Assembly (NCBI GenBank): GCA_002492725.1
Contig: DLAF01000036.1
Location: 29,457-49,289, forward strand
From: Lachnospiraceae bacterium UBA7054
GTDB taxonomy: Bacteria; Bacillota; Clostridia; Lachnospirales; Lachnospiraceae
Length of the DNA: 19,833 nucleotides
Reading direction: 5' to 3'
Shown: piece after piece, positions 7,199 through 15,134 of the stretch
Layout: each line of letters begins with the position of its first letter
How positions within the stretch are numbered: position 1 is the first letter of the stretch
Program-made: the position numbers and the translations under genes
The notes under the pieces: generated by a model
Seen by the model: the letters and a program-made list of their open reading frames with translations, nothing else
Databases searched by the model: none
What the model was told of the DNA's origin: nothing

Positions 7199-9604
7199 CT
7201 ATTCCGCCATATAGATCCAAATCTTCTTTTCAATTTCAGCAACCGCTTCCTCCAGACTCTGTTCTCCTCTTATATACGGAATCCCTCCCTCGTATACGGC
7301 ATTCTCTAACACGGAGTCTTCGATATACGGCGTATCTGCGGCCTCAATCTGTTCCCGCAAAGCCGCAATCTGTGTTTCATCCGCCGGATACACCTGCATT
7401 TCCGTTCTGGTGCCTTCCTCATCGCCGTTAAGATAAACAAATCTCTCCACAATATCCTCTACATGGAATTTTTCATCAAATACCGCCTGATTCACAGCAA
7501 GACCGTAGAACAGATTCGACTGCACTTCTTTGCCGAGGCACAGTTTGATAAACTTTTCCGCCGGATCAATATTTTTCGTGGTAGCGGTGACACCCAGCAG
7601 CGTTTTGGCGCAAAAGACGTTGCTGCTTTGTCCGTTCATCACGGTCCATGCGCTTGTCTCAAACCCATCCACTTTATTTACGGAAACCATTGTATCATAC
7701 AAACCGGCGCTCGATAAAGCGCAATATGCCAGTTGTCTCAATCCACCCACATACATGATTACATTATCATCTGTTCTGAAAATCGCGGCATCTTCCTTAG
7801 ATATGCCTTGATACTCCAAAAAAGTTGCATTTGCCCTTTGATATTTTTCCACAACACTCTCCGGCAGACCGTCCATCTGTGCGTCGTAGATTCTCTTTGT
7901 CTGCCGTAAAAACTGCGCGACCGCCTCTGTATCGAGATCCCCGCTGTCCGTTGTCCAGGCGGGAACACAAGACATTGCAAAATAGCGCATGATTCCCTTT
8001 TCCGAGCAGATATTGAGCAGGTCTTTCCCCGGATTGTCCCTGCGCAGCTCTTCCATCATATCGGCCGTACTTTCAAGGTCTTTCATCTGCGAAATATATT
8101 TCTCTTCCCCCATCATCACCGGAAGCTGGATTTCGCAGGGCATGACAGGAACCTGTCCTTCTTTTTTCATCGCCTGCACAATACTGTCAAAAACTGCCTC
8201 CTCACCGTTCAGGCTTCTCAGAATCGTACCTAAATCCAGCAGCATGCCTTTTTCCAGATAGGAATCCATCGGCATATCGTCCAAAATCAGCACATCAGGC
8301 CCCTGTCCTGCCATGATTCTGGTATTCAGGTTCTTCAACGCATCCTCTCTCGTAACCGAACTGCCTGCTTCCATTCCAACCTCATATTCCACTGCAATAT
8401 CAGGATAAGCCGTCAGAAACAGCGCAACCGCCTGCCGTATGGTATCATTTTCTTTCAGGCTGTATACTTTCAGTCTGCCCGCAGACGCAGACACCGCATC
8501 AGGGTCGTAGGCATAACGAATCAGCCGGCCGGCGGAGGAACCTCCAAACTTTTCACTGCTGTGAAGCCTGTCACCGCCAAAGAGAATCAGAAATTCATGA
8601 TCCGCCGTCATGATGATCTCTTTGACCGCATAAGAAGGATCGCCCAGTGTACAGCGGCTGCCGTCAATAATCTGCTCCATTGCACTGCCGCCTAACACAT
8701 GCCGGTGCAGCCCCTTTTTCCCAGCGATATAAATTACGCCTTCTTCCTCTGGAAACAAGTATCTTTGATAAGTTCCGGTTCCGTTATAGGAATTACCTTC
8801 CGGATAGTTTTCTTTGAGGAAATCAATTAGGACATCATCCTCCACATATTCCTGCTTATCCATATCATAGATCAAAGGATAGGAATCATCACTGGCGTCC
8901 AGAAACAGCAGCTTCCCCTGAATGCGCATAAACTTCGGATAGTCACACTGTGCCGTCATAAAGTACTGACAGCTTCCGTCCGATTTTACCTCATAAAGGT
9001 CACCGCCGTCTGAAACGCTGAAAAGAATCCTGCCATCATCCGCCACTGCGACCTTTTGCGGTGAGATATCCGCTTTACCTGCCGGCATCTCAATCAGATT
9101 TTCAGTGCCATCCGGCCTGACCACGAGCAGTCTGTCCTTCCCAGTATATTTCTGCGCATCCGGATCGTAAACGCCGTCATTATAGATGACCGCCGCCGTA
9201 TTGTCCGCACCGATAACTATTTCAAAAGCATACCTGCCTTCTGTCAGCATTCTGGTATGCCATTCTCTTTCGTCTTCTTTCCATGTGGCCCCGTTATCCT
9301 CCGAAATCAGAAACGCTCTGTTTTTATTGGACAGCACGATTCTGCCATCCGAAAGCTTATGCAGGCCGCTCCCGTACCAGTCGGTTTCATCAGCCAGCTT
9401 GATTTCTTCTTCCACATATCGGCCTACCACCATTTCATCCCCTTGCTGTATATTCGAAGCGCTGTTGCCGTTCTCCGAAAATGCTCCATCAGCATTATTT
9501 ACGTCACCAGTATTGCTATCTCTGCTTATACTGCCACAACCTGCCAAACATGGAATCAGCATGACAATTGCCAGCGCCAGCACCAATCTTCTGCCCGCTT
9601 TCAT
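7199..9604 (-). CDS. Large lipoprotein: N-terminal beta-propeller-like region plus solute-binding domain
   Basis: An 801-residue secreted lipoprotein. The signal peptide covers residues 1-22 with lipobox LAGC (C23 lipidated), followed by a low-complexity Ser/Asn/Gly linker to about 55. Residues about 75-370 are rich in short beta-strand repeats, including a BNR/Asp-box-like SEDNGATWKE (101-110) and several GR-I-LFS/LYEVKSDG blade-like units; a propeller is the best guess. From about 376 (LKVYSLKENDTIRQAVALF) the protein looks like a family 1 extracellular solute-binding protein: YPDIAVEY at 400-407, GPDVLILDD at 435-443 and LEKGMLLDL at 450-458. ATG 9604 has AGGAGG seven bases upstream. No ABC sugar permeases lie nearby; the next gene is a methyltransferase-like membrane protein. 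It may be a sensor or scavenger rather than a transporter subunit. Ligand unknown. Confidence 0.8.
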   Translation of the reverse strand: MKAGRRLVLALAIVMLIPCLAGCGSISRDSNTGDVNNADGAFSENGNSASNIQQGDEMVVGRYVEEEIKLADETDWYGSGLHKLSDGRIVLSNKNRAFLISEDNGATWKEDEREWHTRMLTEGRYAFEIVIGADNTAAVIYNDGVYDPDAQKYTGKDRLLVVRPDGTENLIEMPAGKADISPQKVAVADDGRILFSVSDGGDLYEVKSDGSCQYFMTAQCDYPKFMRIQGKLLFLDASDDSYPLIYDMDKQEYVEDDVLIDFLKENYPEGNSYNGTGTYQRYLFPEEEGVIYIAGKKGLHRHVLGGSAMEQIIDGSRCTLGDPSYAVKEIIMTADHEFLILFGGDRLHSSEKFGGSSAGRLIRYAYDPDAVSASAGRLKVYSLKENDTIRQAVALFLTAYPDIAVEYEVGMEAGSSVTREDALKNLNTRIMAGQGPDVLILDDMPMDSYLEKGMLLDLGTILRSLNGEEAVFDSIVQAMKKEGQVPVMPCEIQLPVMMGEEKYISQMKDLESTADMMEELRRDNPGKDLLNICSEKGIMRYFAMSCVPAWTTDSGDLDTEAVAQFLRQTKRIYDAQMDGLPESVVEKYQRANATFLEYQGISKEDAAIFRTDDNVIMYVGGLRQLAYCALSSAGLYDTMVSVNKVDGFETSAWTVMNGQSSNVFCAKTLLGVTATTKNIDPAEKFIKLCLGKEVQSNLFYGLAVNQAVFDEKFHVEDIVERFVYLNGDEEGTRTEMQVYPADETQIAALREQIEAADTPYIEDSVLENAVYEGGIPYIRGEQSLEEAVAEIEKKIWIYMAE

Positions 9605-9642
9605 ACTCCGTCCTCCTAAACCAGAAAATCCTTTAACCTAAT

Positions 9643-9677
9643 AAAAACCCGGAAACCATCACGATCTCCGGGTTTTT
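9643..9677 (-). terminator. Strong terminator downstream of pckA
   Basis: AAAAACCCGGA (9643-9653) pairs perfectly with TCCGGGTTTTT (9667-9677) around a 13-base loop. It lies 34 bases after the pckA stop and would also terminate + strand transcripts. The lipoprotein gene starts 38 bases beyond, leaving very little room for a separate promoter; none is clear. Confidence 0.85.
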
Positions 9678-9710
9678 CTCTCTTTGATTTTACCAGATGT
9701 CCGCCTGTTC

Positions 9711-11429
9711 CTACAGTGCGTTCACCAGCTTCTCAAGAGCCGCCAACGCTTCGTCGGGCAGCTTGTCATAGCCTTCCTTCTTTTCCGCAAAGCCCTTCAC
9801 TGCATTCACACGGGTCTCCATAGCGCTCTTGAGCTGTGCCTTATAGTCCGCATTGCCAAGGTCTGTCTTTGCCTTGAAGTCCTTAAAGCCATCGGTCTGG
9901 CCATCCCAGCTGTACATGATCTCGATATCCTCGAAAGGACCCCACTGCTCAAAGTTTGCCTTCTTCTCAACGATGGTCTCAAGAATACCAAGCGTATCCG
10001 CGGGTTTTACCTTCTCGCCCATGAAGTCGCCGGTGTTGACGATGTAGCAGTCAACGTTCTTCTCTTCAACCAGCTTCTTGAACTTCTCGTAGTCGTTGAC
10101 CAGAGGATAGGTTCTGAACGGATTTGCATAAGGCACGATACGAATCGCATTCAAATCCGTGCCTGCCGCCACACGCTCTGCGGTGGAGGTCTTGGTTGCC
10201 AGCGTTGCGCCCATTACGGATGCCAGTGCGGAACCTTTTAATTTCACTACAGGCGGAATCGTAGGATCCTTCATAATCCAGAAAATCGCGTTTACGGGTG
10301 CGTCGATCTTGTCCACACGGTTCGGAGACCACAATTTGGACTTGATCGCACGACCGTTACCGTTTCTGATATCCTCGGTCACAAGCTGAATTTTGCCCTC
10401 ACTGTCCATGGTGCAGGAGCAGTTCTGAGCGGATAACAGATATTCGTTGTCCGGGCAGCCTGTCGGATAGTCAGCCGTCTTATCAAAATAGGTAGGCTCC
10501 AGTGCGATGGATGCGCAGGTGTCGGTATTGATGATGAAAGCATCGTCATGCAGCACCTTGATCTCATACTTTCCGCCGTGCTTTGCGTGGGTCAGCGTGG
10601 ACTTACCGGAACCGGACAGACCATACACGGATGCCACGAATTTGGAACCGTCTTTTAACAGATACTCCTTCTGACCGCCGTGGCAGGATGCATAGCCGTT
10701 TCTGTTTGCAAGTGCCCAAGCCATGGTCAGGGTACCCTTCTTGTGCTCACCGAAATACTTCATACCAAGAATCGCCGCACAGTTCTGGTTGGTATCGAAA
10801 TAGCAAAGCGTAAGCGGATCGCTTAAGCAGCTGTAGTCCACATCGGGAGCCTCGTGGGGTGCCCACTGGGGATCAGAGAAAATGTAGATGTCAGGCTCCT
10901 TACCGTCGCCGACGGGCTTGGAGTTCTTGTACATCTTTACATACTCATCGGACATATACTGGAAGTTGATCATCCAGTTGTAAAGCAGATTCTCCTCCCC
11001 TTCGGGAATGAGAAGGTGTGCTTTTACCATAAACTCAGGATCCAGACCTACGAAGCATTCCGCATGGTACATGGTTTTCCAACGGGTCTCATAGATAGCA
11101 TCCATCACTACCTTGTCAAGCTTTGCCTCATCCACACCGGGTTCACCCTTGATGCGGCGTGCCGCTGCATAACGGCCGGTCACTGCACCGTCGTTAAACA
11201 GAAGAACCTTAGCGTCAGCGGGAAGACCAAAGGTCTCACCCTGCTTGATCGGCATGTCTGTCACCACCGTACCGGGTGAATTCTTTGCCAGCTCATAAGC
11301 CTCTCTTAAAGTGTTCACCTTCACTACATTGTTTCCGTAGAAAGCCGCCTCAATGATGGAACGTGTCTTGGAAAAACCAACCTTGCCTGCGCCAATCTCG
11401 GAAATAGGATAATACGCTTTTGTTGACAT
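9711..11429 (-). CDS. pckA: Phosphoenolpyruvate carboxykinase (ATP)
   Basis: This 572-residue enzyme interconverts oxaloacetate plus ATP with PEP, CO2 and ADP in the cytoplasm. The kinase P-loop GLSGSGKST is at 270-278, and the metal-binding HDDAF at 294-298. A conserved substrate-side stretch RWKTMYHAECFVG is at 116-128. It is somewhat longer than the common 520-540 residue enzymes, as in other clostridial members. ATG 11429 follows AAGGAGG. It has its own near-consensus promoter just after the upstream flagellin stop codon and its own terminator at 9643-9677, so it is a single-gene unit. In anaerobes without strong gluconeogenic demand the enzyme often runs in the carboxylating direction to supply oxaloacetate. 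The presence of citrate synthase in the same window fits an anaplerotic role, but this is inference. Confidence 0.96.
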   Translation of the reverse strand: MSTKAYYPISEIGAGKVGFSKTRSIIEAAFYGNNVVKVNTLREAYELAKNSPGTVVTDMPIKQGETFGLPADAKVLLFNDGAVTGRYAAARRIKGEPGVDEAKLDKVVMDAIYETRWKTMYHAECFVGLDPEFMVKAHLLIPEGEENLLYNWMINFQYMSDEYVKMYKNSKPVGDGKEPDIYIFSDPQWAPHEAPDVDYSCLSDPLTLCYFDTNQNCAAILGMKYFGEHKKGTLTMAWALANRNGYASCHGGQKEYLLKDGSKFVASVYGLSGSGKSTLTHAKHGGKYEIKVLHDDAFIINTDTCASIALEPTYFDKTADYPTGCPDNEYLLSAQNCSCTMDSEGKIQLVTEDIRNGNGRAIKSKLWSPNRVDKIDAPVNAIFWIMKDPTIPPVVKLKGSALASVMGATLATKTSTAERVAAGTDLNAIRIVPYANPFRTYPLVNDYEKFKKLVEEKNVDCYIVNTGDFMGEKVKPADTLGILETIVEKKANFEQWGPFEDIEIMYSWDGQTDGFKDFKAKTDLGNADYKAQLKSAMETRVNAVKGFAEKKEGYDKLPDEALAALEKLVNAL

Positions 11430-11477
11430 GTTTCTATTTTCCTCCTTACTTAATAATTTTTTCCGTACATCTTTTTT

Positions 11478-11506
11478 ATTATCTCAAACAGGCTCTGAAA
11501 AGTCAA
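11478..11506 (-). promoter_or_regulatory. Promoter of pckA
   Basis: On the - strand TTGACT (11506-11501) and GATAAT (11483-11478) are exactly 17 bases apart. The -35 box starts three bases after the flagellin stop codon (11509-11511). Transcription would begin near 11471, about 40 bases before the pckA ATG. No terminator separates it from the flagellin gene, so some read-through into pckA is likely. Confidence 0.75.
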
Positions 11507-11508
11507 CC

Positions 11509-12276
11509 TTAAAACAGACCCATAACAGACTTCTTCTGTTCCATCTGCCGTCTGATCATATGCATTCTGTACTGCCCCATCACCTCGTCCTGCTTCTTTT
11601 TGGAAATGGCTTTCGGGAAGTCGAGATCCTCCAGACGGCTTCTGGAAGAAAGCTGTTCGATCGATGCCGCATTGTTAAAATTGCGGACATGCTCCAGAGC
11701 GTTGGTAGAAGCGCCAAGACTGCTTCTTCTCTCCATCACCATACCCATCGCCTTCTTGATGGAATCCAGATTAAAATCCTTGGAGGTAACGTCAAGATCC
11801 TCGATCCCAAGCGCTGCGAGCGTGGAATTTTTCATCTGAATGCTCATATGCCCGCCGCTTGGCGATACAGCCGTTGAAAGATCTGCCATACTGCCGTCCA
11901 ACAGCGTCTGCTCATTGAAAGTGGTGTTCTTCGCCAGAGACTCGATTCCCTGTTTCAGCTGATCGATCTCGTCCTGATACACCTGTTTATCCTCAGCGGA
12001 ATTGATTCCATTCATGGATCTTAAGGCAAGGTCATGAATCCGCTGCAGATAATCTGACATTTCGCCAAGAGCACCCTCCGCCACATTGGCAGCGCCAATG
12101 GCCATACCGGCATTCTCCGCTCCCGCACGAAGCCCTGTCTCTTCCCGTTGCATCTTCATTGCAATGGCAAGCCCCGCGGCGTCATCTTTTGCCGTATTGA
12201 TCCGCTTTCCGCTGGAAAGATGCGTGTAGTCCCAAAAGAGACTTCTCTGAGATGATACTGCTCCTACATTCATCAT
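11509..12276 (-). CDS. Divergent flagellin
   Basis: A 255-residue flagellin. The N-terminal D1 region carries LSSGKRINTAKDDAAGLAI (20-38) and LQRIHDLALRS (77-87). The C-terminal half carries RRSSLGASTNALEH (183-196) and SSRSRLEDLDF (210-220). Both outer ends are unusual. Only 19 residues precede LSSG, about ten fewer than in ordinary flagellins. The last 35 residues are rich in Lys, Arg, Gln and Met and end in MGLF instead of the usual QA..MLAQAN...LSLL helix. The frame is open to 12510, but AAAGGAG sits seven bases before the ATG at 12276; ATG 12282 is too close and ATG 12273 is also possible. It stands alone: no flagellar, chaperone or sigma-28 genes are nearby. It may be a minor or specialised filament subunit. 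Confidence 0.85.
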   Translation of the reverse strand: MMNVGAVSSQRSLFWDYTHLSSGKRINTAKDDAAGLAIAMKMQREETGLRAGAENAGMAIGAANVAEGALGEMSDYLQRIHDLALRSMNGINSAEDKQVYQDEIDQLKQGIESLAKNTTFNEQTLLDGSMADLSTAVSPSGGHMSIQMKNSTLAALGIEDLDVTSKDFNLDSIKKAMGMVMERRSSLGASTNALEHVRNFNNAASIEQLSSRSRLEDLDFPKAISKKKQDEVMGQYRMHMIRRQMEQKKSVMGLF

Positions 12277-12382
12277 GTTCATGCTCCTTTCTATCGTTTC
12301 AGCTTCGCCCTTTATTTCTTTGTCATCGTCTGTATTTATGTTTTGACCGCACAAAATCACAGACAGTTCCCTGCTTATTATC

Positions 12383-12411
12383 ATTATACAGCCTAAGATG
12401 AAAAAACACAA
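12383..12411 (-). promoter_or_regulatory. Probable promoter of the flagellin gene
   Basis: A TATAAT box is present on the - strand at 12388-12383, followed by GATAATAAG. The sequence 17 bases upstream (12411-12406) reads TTGTGT, a half-matching -35. The leader would be about 100 nt. I found no TAAA...GCCGATAA sigma-28 signature, which is the usual driver of flagellin genes. Confidence 0.5.
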
Positions 12412-12437
12412 ACAAAAAATAGGAAATTTTTCCCAAA
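12412..12437 (-). terminator. Possible weak terminator of the liv operon
   Basis: After the livF stop the - strand reads GGGAAAAATTTCC and then TATTTTTTG. The arms GGAAA/TTTCC pair, but the loop would be only two bases, or four with a shorter stem, so the hairpin is marginal. The T-run overlaps the flagellin promoter region. Confidence 0.3.
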
Positions 12438-12469
12438 TTCTCACGAACTGAAAAAATCCTTCACCTCTG

Positions 12470-13183
12470 TTATTTTGCCTTGCCAAGGTACGCCGCCTTG
12501 ACCTCCTCATTCTCTAAAAGCTCTTTTCCGGTACCGCTTAGGGTAATCCTTCCCGTTTCCATGACATAGGCCCTGTGCGCCGCCTTAAGCGCCATATTCG
12601 CATTCTGCTCAACCAAAAGGATTGTCATGCCCTGTTTGTTGATCTCGCGGATGATCTCAAAGACACCCTGCACAATAATGGGCGCGAGGCCGAGGGATGG
12701 TTCATCCATCATAATCAGCTTCGGACGGCTCATAAGTGCCCTGCCGATTGCCAGCATCTGCTGCTCTCCGCCCGAAAGCGTTCCCGCAAGCTGCCAGGAG
12801 CGTTCTTTCAGCCTCGGAAAAAGATCGTACACCCATTTGATGTCTTCCTCAAGCGGATCCTTTCTCATATAAGCGCCAATCTTTAAGTTTTCCAGCACTG
12901 TCAGGTCAGAAAACACGCGTCGTCCTTCCGGTACCAGCGTAATACCCTCCCCCACGATCCGATCCGTGGGCAGAGAGGCGATTGCCTTCCCGTCAAATGT
13001 GATCTCGCCGCTTTCCGGCTTCACCAGTCCGACGATCGAGCGAAGCGTCGAGCTCTTGCCCGCACCATTTGCACCGATCAGGGTCACGATCTCTCCGCTC
13101 TCCACCGCAAAGGAAAGATCCTTGACCGCCTTGATTCCGCCATAGGACACATTCAGATTTTTTACTTCCAGTATATTACTCAT
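12470..13183 (-). CDS. livF: Branched-chain amino acid ABC transporter ATPase LivF
   Basis: This 237-residue ATPase is one of the two nucleotide-binding subunits of a hydrophobic-amino-acid importer. Walker A GANGAGKS is at 37-44, signature LSGGEQQ at 136-142, Walker B IMMDEP (D160/E161), and the LivF-typical VEQN (191-194) stands in place of the H-loop histidine. The family-specific LVPEGRRVFSDLTV stretch is at 83-96. A GTG at 13192 extends the frame, but GGAGG lies eight bases before the ATG at 13183, which is chosen. That ATG overlaps the end of livG by eight bases, indicating translational coupling. It is the last gene of livKHMGF. Confidence 0.95.
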   Translation of the reverse strand: MSNILEVKNLNVSYGGIKAVKDLSFAVESGEIVTLIGANGAGKSSTLRSIVGLVKPESGEITFDGKAIASLPTDRIVGEGITLVPEGRRVFSDLTVLENLKIGAYMRKDPLEEDIKWVYDLFPRLKERSWQLAGTLSGGEQQMLAIGRALMSRPKLIMMDEPSLGLAPIIVQGVFEIIREINKQGMTILLVEQNANMALKAAHRAYVMETGRITLSGTGKELLENEEVKAAYLGKAK

Positions 13184-14042
13184 CCTGCGCACCTCCCAGA
13201 TAGGCTTCGATCACCCTCGGATCATTGCGTACCTCATCCGGTTTTCCCTCCGCTATGGACTTTCCGAAATCCAATACATGAATCCTGTCGGAGATTTCCA
13301 TAACGAGATCCATATGGTGTTCTATCATAAAAATAGTCAACCCGAACTCCCCGCGAATCCGTCCGATAAACTGTGTCAGTTCCATCGTTTCCTGCGGATT
13401 CATACCGGCCGCCGGCTCATCTAAGAGCAGAAGTTCCGGCTTTGTGGCAAGCGCGCGTGCAATCTCCAAATGACGCTGTTTTCCATACGGGAGCGAAGTT
13501 GCAAGCTCATCACGCACGTCTTCCAGCTCCATGATCCGTAAAAGCTCCTCGGACTCCTGCCGCATCTGCGCTTCCTCTTTGGCATTTAAGTGAAAGGTCG
13601 CCGTAAAAAGGTTACTCGTGCGCAGCATATGCTTCGCGATCAAAATATTCTCAAACACCGTCTGGCTCTTAAAAAGTCGGATGTTCTGAAACGTTCTCGC
13701 AATTCCCAGTTTTGTGATTTTATCCGGCGTCGGCGCGATTACACGTTTCCCGACATACAGATCCGCATTTTCTCCCTGATAAAGCTTTTTCATTTTGCCC
13801 TGCGGTGTATTTTGAACGATTTTTTCTCCTTTATAGTAAATTGCCCCGTTTGTCGGCGCATAAACACCGGTCACCATATTAAAGGCCGTCGTTTTTCCGG
13901 CACCGTTTGGCCCGATCAGGGAGAGGATCTCGCCCTTCCCGACTTCCAGACTCACGTTGTCAACTGCAACCACACCGCCAAACTGCATGGTCAGATTTTC
14001 CAATTTTAATACTGCGCCGCTATCGTTTCTTTCATTACTCAT
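13176..14042 (-). CDS. livG: Branched-chain amino acid ABC transporter ATPase LivG
   Basis: A 288-residue ATPase subunit. Walker A GPNGAGKT is at 44-51, GIARTFQNIRLF at 113-124 is typical of LivG, the atypical family signature LPYGKQR is at 184-190, Walker B LLLDEP (D208/E209), and H-loop EHHMD at 241-245. It is about 30 residues longer than many LivG proteins. The surplus is a lysine-rich segment at about 75-108, between the first ATPase strands and the TFQ motif. ATG 14042 has AGAGGAG upstream and lies three bases after the livM stop. It energises import together with LivF on the cytoplasmic face of LivH/LivM. Confidence 0.95.
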   Translation of the reverse strand: MSNERNDSGAVLKLENLTMQFGGVVAVDNVSLEVGKGEILSLIGPNGAGKTTAFNMVTGVYAPTNGAIYYKGEKIVQNTPQGKMKKLYQGENADLYVGKRVIAPTPDKITKLGIARTFQNIRLFKSQTVFENILIAKHMLRTSNLFTATFHLNAKEEAQMRQESEELLRIMELEDVRDELATSLPYGKQRHLEIARALATKPELLLLDEPAAGMNPQETMELTQFIGRIRGEFGLTIFMIEHHMDLVMEISDRIHVLDFGKSIAEGKPDEVRNDPRVIEAYLGGAQDE

Positions 14043-14045
14043 GGG

Positions 14046-15119
14046 TTACTCCTCTTTCACGCTTTTTCTCCGAAACAGCTTTCTAAAGAAGCCCTGCAAA
14101 GCCTCCACGGAAAATTCCTTTGTTCCCATAATGCCCTGCCTGTAAAATAGTACCATCGCCATGATGACAACCGCAAAGACAACCTTACGGAAACCCGCGC
14201 GCAGCAGCGGAACGTGAAAGCTACCAATATAGAAGTTTTCATTGTCAAGAAACCGAAGCCACCATTCCGAGCAGGCGATAAACAAAAAGGCGCTGATACA
14301 GCTTCCCGTCACCGAACCGATGCCGCCGATCACGACAATGAGCAGAATCTCATAGGTCATAGCCGACTTAAACATCGACGCCTGTATCGTCGTCTGATAC
14401 ATAGCAAGCAATCCGCCGGAAACGCCGGCAAAAAAGGAACTGATCACAAAAGCCAGCCTCTTGTGGTGCGCCAGATTGATCCCCATGGCTTCCGCAGCGA
14501 TCTCATCGTCGCGGATTGCCTTAAACGCACGCCCATAGGTGGAATTGATCAGCATGACGATCAGGGCGATACAGATACCCGATACAATAAACGGATACAG
14601 CACCGACTGAAAAGTCGGAAAACTTCTGAGCAGATTGGAACCATTCGTCAGCGGCCCCAGCTTATCCCACTGGAACACCGCTCTGATGATTTCCGCAAAC
14701 CCCAGTGTCGCGATTGCCAGATAATCGCTTTTTAACCGCAGCACGGGAAGACCGATCAAAAAAGCAAAACCCGCCGCGATCAAGCCGCCCGCTATCAGGG
14801 CAAGGGGAACGGGAATCGCAAAATTAACGATACCGCCGTCATAATACTGATAAACGCTTGCTCTCGATTCCGGGGGAATCGTCAGGATTGCATAGGTATA
14901 GGCTCCCAGAAGCATAAAGCCTGCCTGCCCCAGAGAAAACAATCCCGTAAATCCGTTTAACAGATTCATGGATACTGCCACCAGCGCATAGATCGCGCCT
15001 TTTTTTAATACCGTAAAGAGCATGGAGCCGGAGGGCATGACCTGTTCCAGCACAAAGAGCAGACCGAGCAGCGCCACAATCAGGGAAACGTTCCATGCCA
15101 TCTTTTTCTTTTTACTCAT
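14046..15119 (-). CDS. livM: Branched-chain amino acid ABC transporter permease LivM
   Basis: A 357-residue inner permease with a basic start (MSKKKK) and many hydrophobic helices. Family landmarks are MNLLNGFTGLFSLGQAGFM (51-69), GLPVLRLKSDYLAIATLGFAEI and GRAFKAIRDDEIAAEAMGI; the last is the cytoplasmic loop that contacts the ATPases. The C-terminus is basic (FRKLFRRKSVKEE). ATG 15119 follows GGAGG at about ten bases. It pairs with LivH to form the translocation channel and sits between livH (15-base gap) and livG (three-base gap). Confidence 0.95.
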   Translation of the reverse strand: MSKKKKMAWNVSLIVALLGLLFVLEQVMPSGSMLFTVLKKGAIYALVAVSMNLLNGFTGLFSLGQAGFMLLGAYTYAILTIPPESRASVYQYYDGGIVNFAIPVPLALIAGGLIAAGFAFLIGLPVLRLKSDYLAIATLGFAEIIRAVFQWDKLGPLTNGSNLLRSFPTFQSVLYPFIVSGICIALIVMLINSTYGRAFKAIRDDEIAAEAMGINLAHHKRLAFVISSFFAGVSGGLLAMYQTTIQASMFKSAMTYEILLIVVIGGIGSVTGSCISAFLFIACSEWWLRFLDNENFYIGSFHVPLLRAGFRKVVFAVVIMAMVLFYRQGIMGTKEFSVEALQGFFRKLFRRKSVKEE

Positions 15120-15134
15120 CTTTCGAACGCCTCC

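Noticed and set aside
9684..10241. 185-codon + strand frame inside pckA
   Set aside because: Shadow of the pckA coding frame; composition is typical of antisense reading and no start signal is present.
12301..12420. Sigma-28 promoter for flagellin
   Set aside because: No TAAA with a correctly spaced GCCGATAA-like element could be found.
12277..12510. 78-residue N-terminal extension of flagellin with a hydrophobic stretch
   Set aside because: It crosses the promoter and ribosome site, overlaps the livF end, and resembles nothing in flagellins. The ATG at 12276 has a proper ribosome site.
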